NCBI RefSeq assembly: GCF_029351045.1
Contig: NZ_JARKIN010000001.1
Location: 4,080,501-4,144,500 of the forward strand
DNA: 64,000 nucleotides
Source of the DNA: Streptomyces sp. WMMB303
GTDB lineage: Bacteria > Actinomycetota > Actinomycetes > Streptomycetales > Streptomycetaceae
Reading direction: 5' to 3'
Below the pieces are notes generated by a model. It was given only the letters and a program-made list of their open reading frames with translations, made no database searches and had not been told where the DNA came from. This document shows, one piece after another, positions 60,972-64,000 of the stretch (its first letter is position 1; every line of letters starts with the position of its first letter). A program made the translations under genes and the position numbers.

Positions 60972-62392
60972 TCTGTGTCACCGCCGTCCCCGCCGTCGGT
61001 GCGCTGCCGGGCGCGGAATTCCGCGTACTCCTGCTGCGTCCGCTCGGCGAACTCGCCGGGAGCCAGGTCGCCGCTGAGGACCCCCTGGAGGTCGGCGGAG
61101 AGCGTGTCGTAGAAGGTGGGGGTGGTGTAGTCGAGGTAGGGCACCAGCCCGTCGGCGGCGTTCAGCTTCTCCCAGCCGGCGACCATCTGGCCGTTCGGGG
61201 TGTCCGGGTCGAGCTTTCCGGCTGCTTTTCCGGGGACCACCGGCAGCACGCCCTCCTCGGTCATCACCTTCGAGGCGTGTGCATCGGTGAGGAAGTCGAG
61301 GTATGCGGCGGCGACCTGGGGATGATCGGACTTGGAGGTGATGGACCACGGCAGCCCCTCGCCCCCGGTGGTGACCGGCTGCTTCCCGGACGCCGGCGGC
61401 GGTGGCATGAAGCCGAGGTCGTCGCCCATGGGCCCGCGCAGGTCGGCCAGTTGCCAGGTGCCGGTGATCAGGAAGGCGCCCTTGCCGTCGGCGAACTGCT
61501 TGGCCGCGTCGTCGTATCCCTTGCCGTTGGCGCCCTTGGGGAAGTAGCCCTTCTTCGCCCAGTCGGCGAGGGTGCGGGCGGCCGTGCGGGTGGCGTCGGT
61601 GTCGAAGCCGCCGCCCCGTCCGAAGACCGTCTCGCGGACCGGCTCGGCGCCCCCGGCGGCCTGTCCCTGGAGGACGCCGAAGGTATGGATCGCGGGATAC
61701 TTGTCGAGGTTGCCGAACTGCACCGGCAGCTCGCCGGCCTGCTTGAGCTTCGGCAGTGCGGCGGTGAGGTCCTGCCAGGTCCTCGGCGGCTCGAGGTCCG
61801 CCTTCCGGAGCACCTTCTTGTTGTAGTAGACCCCGATGTACTCGCCTTCCTGGGAGATCCCGTACAGCTGACCGGTGCCGAACCGCTTGCCGTCGGGGGC
61901 CACCCGGTTGAGGTTGAGCAGCGTCTGCGGGAAGCGGGTGTTCCAGCTGTAGAGGCCCGCGTAACCGTCCAGCGGGGTGAGCATCCCGGCGCGGGCGAAG
62001 GCGACCATGTCCGCGTAGCCCTGGTTGGCCTGGACGACGTCGGGCGGGTTGTCGCCGCTCAGGGCGAGTTTGAGGGTCTTCTTCAGATCGTTGAAGCTGC
62101 GGGCCACCCGCTTGATGGTGACGTTGGGGTACTTCTTCTCGAACTCCTTGTTGAGGCGCTCGATCTCGGCATTGGTGCCGCCCCGGGTCTGCTGGTCCCA
62201 CACCGTGAGGGTGACCTTTCCGGCCTTGCCCGGGTCGGGTGTCGCGGTCACCGCGGCGCCACCGGCACCCGCCGCTCCCGATCCGTCGGTGCCGGGTACG
62301 CAGGCGGCGGCAAGCAGCAGGCCGGCCAGCGCGCCGAGGGCGGTGCGGGGCCGGCGCAGCCGTCCTCGTCCGTGGTGCCGGTGCGCGTTCAT
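60968..62392 (-). CDS. Extracellular sugar-binding lipoprotein of the ABC importer
   Basis: 474 residues. The signal peptide ends with lipobox LLLAAAC near residue 31. SBP family 1 features include VTLTVWDQQTRGGTNAEIERL and LITGTWQLADLRG. It captures a sugar or oligosaccharide outside the membrane. The PfkB kinase gene upstream suggests that the imported sugar is phosphorylated on entry. Confidence 0.93.
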   Translation of the reverse strand: MNAHRHHGRGRLRRPRTALGALAGLLLAAACVPGTDGSGAAGAGGAAVTATPDPGKAGKVTLTVWDQQTRGGTNAEIERLNKEFEKKYPNVTIKRVARSFNDLKKTLKLALSGDNPPDVVQANQGYADMVAFARAGMLTPLDGYAGLYSWNTRFPQTLLNLNRVAPDGKRFGTGQLYGISQEGEYIGVYYNKKVLRKADLEPPRTWQDLTAALPKLKQAGELPVQFGNLDKYPAIHTFGVLQGQAAGGAEPVRETVFGRGGGFDTDATRTAARTLADWAKKGYFPKGANGKGYDDAAKQFADGKGAFLITGTWQLADLRGPMGDDLGFMPPPPASGKQPVTTGGEGLPWSITSKSDHPQVAAAYLDFLTDAHASKVMTEEGVLPVVPGKAAGKLDPDTPNGQMVAGWEKLNAADGLVPYLDYTTPTFYDTLSADLQGVLSGDLAPGEFAERTQQEYAEFRARQRTDGGDGGDTE

Positions 62393-62454
62393 GGTCGTAC
62401 GCCCTCCTTGGTGCTGCGCGCGGTTCCGGCCGCGCGGGCCCGTGCTGTTCCGGT

Positions 62455-63561
62455 TCACGAGCGGAAGCCGATGGTGGGGGTGGCACGCAGCAGCGGGCAT
62501 TCGCCGTTGCCGCCGGGGAGCAGGTCGTCCAGGAAGGCGTAGCGCCGCATCACTTCCTGGGTCTGGCCGCCGATCCGCCGCGCGTACTGCCACCAGGCCG
62601 CGACCTCGCTCCACCCCGGTGCCGAGAGGGAGCCGCCGAAGTGCTGGACGGAGAGGGCGGCGGTCAGGTTGGCGAAGGCCAGCCGGTCGGCGAGCGGCCA
62701 GCCGGCCAGCGTCGCGGTGGTGAAGCCGGCCATGAACACGTCCCCGGCGCCGGTGGGGTCGAGCGCCTCGACGCTCAGCGCGGGCACGTCGGCGTATTCG
62801 CCGGTGGTCCCGTCGACGGCCACCGCACCGCCGGGCCCCTTGGTGACCACCGCGACGGGCACCAGTTCGGCCAGCGTGCGCACGGCCGCCTCCGGGGTGT
62901 CGGTGCGGGTGTAGTGCAGGGCCTCGGTGGCGTTGGGCAGGAACGCGTGGCACAGCGACAGGTCGGCCAGGGTGTCCGGGTCCCAGGCGCCGGTCTCGTC
63001 CCAGCCGGTGTCGGCGAAGATCAGGCTGCCCTCGGTGTGGGCCTGCCGCACCCAGTCCCCCACCCGGCCCGGTGACAGCGAGGTGACGCAGGCCCGGGAC
63101 GCCGGGCGGGCGGCGACGCTGACACACGGTCTGGGCGCCTCGTGGCCGTGGCTGACCATGGTGCGTTCACCCTCGTAGGCCATGGAGACGGTGACCGGGG
63201 AGTGCCAGCCCTTGGCGCGGTGCGAGGGGGCCAGGTCGATGCCCTCGCTCTCGGAGAGCGCCTCCCAGCAGTAGTCGCCGTACATGTCGTCGCCGAAGGC
63301 CGCGGCCAGTGCGGTGCGCAGTCCGAGCCTGCGCAGCGCGGTGGCCATGTTGGCGACTCCGCCCGGGCTGGAGCCCATGCCGCCGGCCCAGGTCTCGGTG
63401 CCGCGCACGGGGGCGTGGTCGAGGCCGGTGAGGACGATGTCGAGGAAGACCGTGCCGGTGAGGAACACGTCGGTCTGCGGGCCCTCCTCCGTGCGGAGGC
63501 CGGCCAGCGGGTCCAACCAGCTCCCGGTCGGTGCCGGTTGGGCACTCCCAGTGGTACTCAA
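62455..63561 (-). CDS. PfkB-family carbohydrate kinase
   Basis: 368 residues. The N-terminal GGMGSSPGGVANMATALRRLG and the catalytic signature LDPTGAGDVFMAGF (catalytic Asp) are those of ribokinase/PfkB kinases. Substrate could be ribose, fructose, a nucleoside or another sugar. First gene of the sugar ABC operon and divergent from a DeoR regulator across 141 bases. Confidence 0.93.
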   Translation of the reverse strand: MSTTGSAQPAPTGSWLDPLAGLRTEEGPQTDVFLTGTVFLDIVLTGLDHAPVRGTETWAGGMGSSPGGVANMATALRRLGLRTALAAAFGDDMYGDYCWEALSESEGIDLAPSHRAKGWHSPVTVSMAYEGERTMVSHGHEAPRPCVSVAARPASRACVTSLSPGRVGDWVRQAHTEGSLIFADTGWDETGAWDPDTLADLSLCHAFLPNATEALHYTRTDTPEAAVRTLAELVPVAVVTKGPGGAVAVDGTTGEYADVPALSVEALDPTGAGDVFMAGFTTATLAGWPLADRLAFANLTAALSVQHFGGSLSAPGWSEVAAWWQYARRIGGQTQEVMRRYAFLDDLLPGGNGECPLLRATPTIGFRS

Positions 63562-63589
63562 GGCCGCTCGCCCCTCTCAGCTATGGCCA

Positions 63590-63602
63590 AAACGCAGCGT
63601 TT
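63590..63602. promoter_or_regulatory. Palindrome in the kinase/DeoR divergent promoter
   Basis: AAACGCAGCGTTT is a perfect 13-base inverted repeat centred on 63596, 29 bases upstream of the kinase start on the minus strand. A DeoR-type operator controlling the sugar operon is likely. A related GCGCAAAGA motif lies near 63668-63676. Confidence 0.6.
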
Positions 63603-63702
63603 ACGTGACTGATTTGAGCGACACCTTGCACGCACCTTCGGCAGAATGCAATAGGTCGGTCACAGTCGCGCAAAGACACTCAGTCGCGCTAGGGTGCTGC
63701 GC

Positions 63703-64000
63703 ATGTTGCGCGAAACCCGGCACGAGAAGCTGCTGCGGATCCTCCGCGAGGAGGGGGTACTGCCCGTCGTCGAGATCGCCCGGCGGCTCCAGGTCAGCGA
63801 GGCCACGGCACGCCGGGACGTGTCCGACCTCTCCGATTCCGGACGGCTGCGGCGGGTCTACGGCGGCGCCATCGCCCGGGAACCGGTCGAACGCCCCTTC
63901 GCGGAGGAGGAGGTGGACGACCTCCCCGCCAAGGAAGCCGTCGCCGCCCACGCCGCGGAGCTGATCAGCAACGGGGAGACGGTGCTGCTCGACATCGGCA
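63703..64000 (+). CDS. DeoR-family transcriptional regulator, 3' end beyond window
   Basis: 99 residues are visible. The N-terminal HTH is RHEKLLRILREEGVLPVVEIARRLQVSEATARRDVSDL, followed by the start of the sugar-phosphate-sensing domain (GGAIAREPVERPF and ETVLLDIG). It is divergent from the PfkB/ABC operon and should repress it until a phosphorylated sugar appears. Confidence 0.93.
   Translation, partial: MLRETRHEKLLRILREEGVLPVVEIARRLQVSEATARRDVSDLSDSGRLRRVYGGAIAREPVERPFAEEEVDDLPAKEAVAAHAAELISNGETVLLDIG

Noticed and set aside
1..64000. CRISPR array, tRNA, rRNA or replication origin
   Set aside because: No regularly spaced repeats, no cloverleaf or rRNA-like stretches, and no DnaA-box cluster were seen.

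Overview
This is a very GC-rich actinobacterial chromosome segment, almost certainly Streptomyces or a close relative. The signs are strong G/C at third codon positions, ATGA/GTGA start-stop coupling in most operons, Streptomyces-type small proteins (DUF5133, DUF2180), a mycothiol-type formaldehyde dehydrogenase, and a sugar ABC importer with no ATPase gene of its own. I see no rRNA, tRNA or CRISPR array.

Layout. (1) 1-7560, minus strand: a compact, unassigned carbohydrate-modification cluster. It encodes a GT2/GT7-like glycosyltransferase, an orphan KbaZ/GatZ-like protein, a transglutaminase-like protein, a cupin, a DegT/DnrJ aminotransferase, an Eis-like acetyltransferase and a DUF2064 transferase, with a LuxR-type regulator upstream. 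(2) 8433-10649: a large SGNH hydrolase and a DUF1772 membrane protein. (3) 10901-26506: a Wzx/Wzy-type exopolysaccharide locus with two GT4 enzymes, a polyprenyl glycosylphosphotransferase, an O-antigen polymerase, a MurJ-like flippase, a deacetylase, a Wzz-like protein, a BioF2-type acetyltransferase, a GH26-like lipoprotein, an ATP-grasp ligase and a flavin oxidoreductase. An IS110-family element sits at the wzz/acetyltransferase junction. (4) 26596-33194: a series of mostly single stress, regulatory and housekeeping-type genes. (5) 33258-42246: a glycine betaine/methylamine demethylation locus. It has a Rieske ferredoxin and reductase, an IclR regulator, a formaldehyde-mycothiol dehydrogenase, a dimethylglycine oxidase, a sarcosine-type oxidase and a Rieske oxygenase. 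(6) 42280-48738: single genes, including a DHFR/RibD-like gene enclosed by inverted remnants of an IS982-like element. (7) 48861-55249: a GntR-controlled catabolic operon (M20 hydrolase, aldehyde dehydrogenase, SDR, DUF3311 protein, sodium:solute symporter), ended abruptly by a complete IS200/IS605 element. The element abuts a penicillin acylase gene that has lost its 5' part. (8) 58773-64000: two small proteins, then a PfkB-kinase/sugar ABC-importer operon divergent from a DeoR regulator cut by the window end.

How the genes work together. The EPS genes supply all steps of a lipid-linked polysaccharide pathway: initiation, elongation, flipping, polymerisation, length control and tailoring. 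The betaine locus can take glycine betaine to glycine, with formaldehyde removed through mycothiol. The GntR operon pairs an uptake carrier with amide hydrolysis and aldehyde/alcohol oxidation. The most promising undescribed system is the 1-7560 cluster. The most informative mobile-element events are the IS110 insertion at a gene overlap, the IS605 element that supplies the symporter stop codon, and the DHFR-like gene between inverted IS982 ends.
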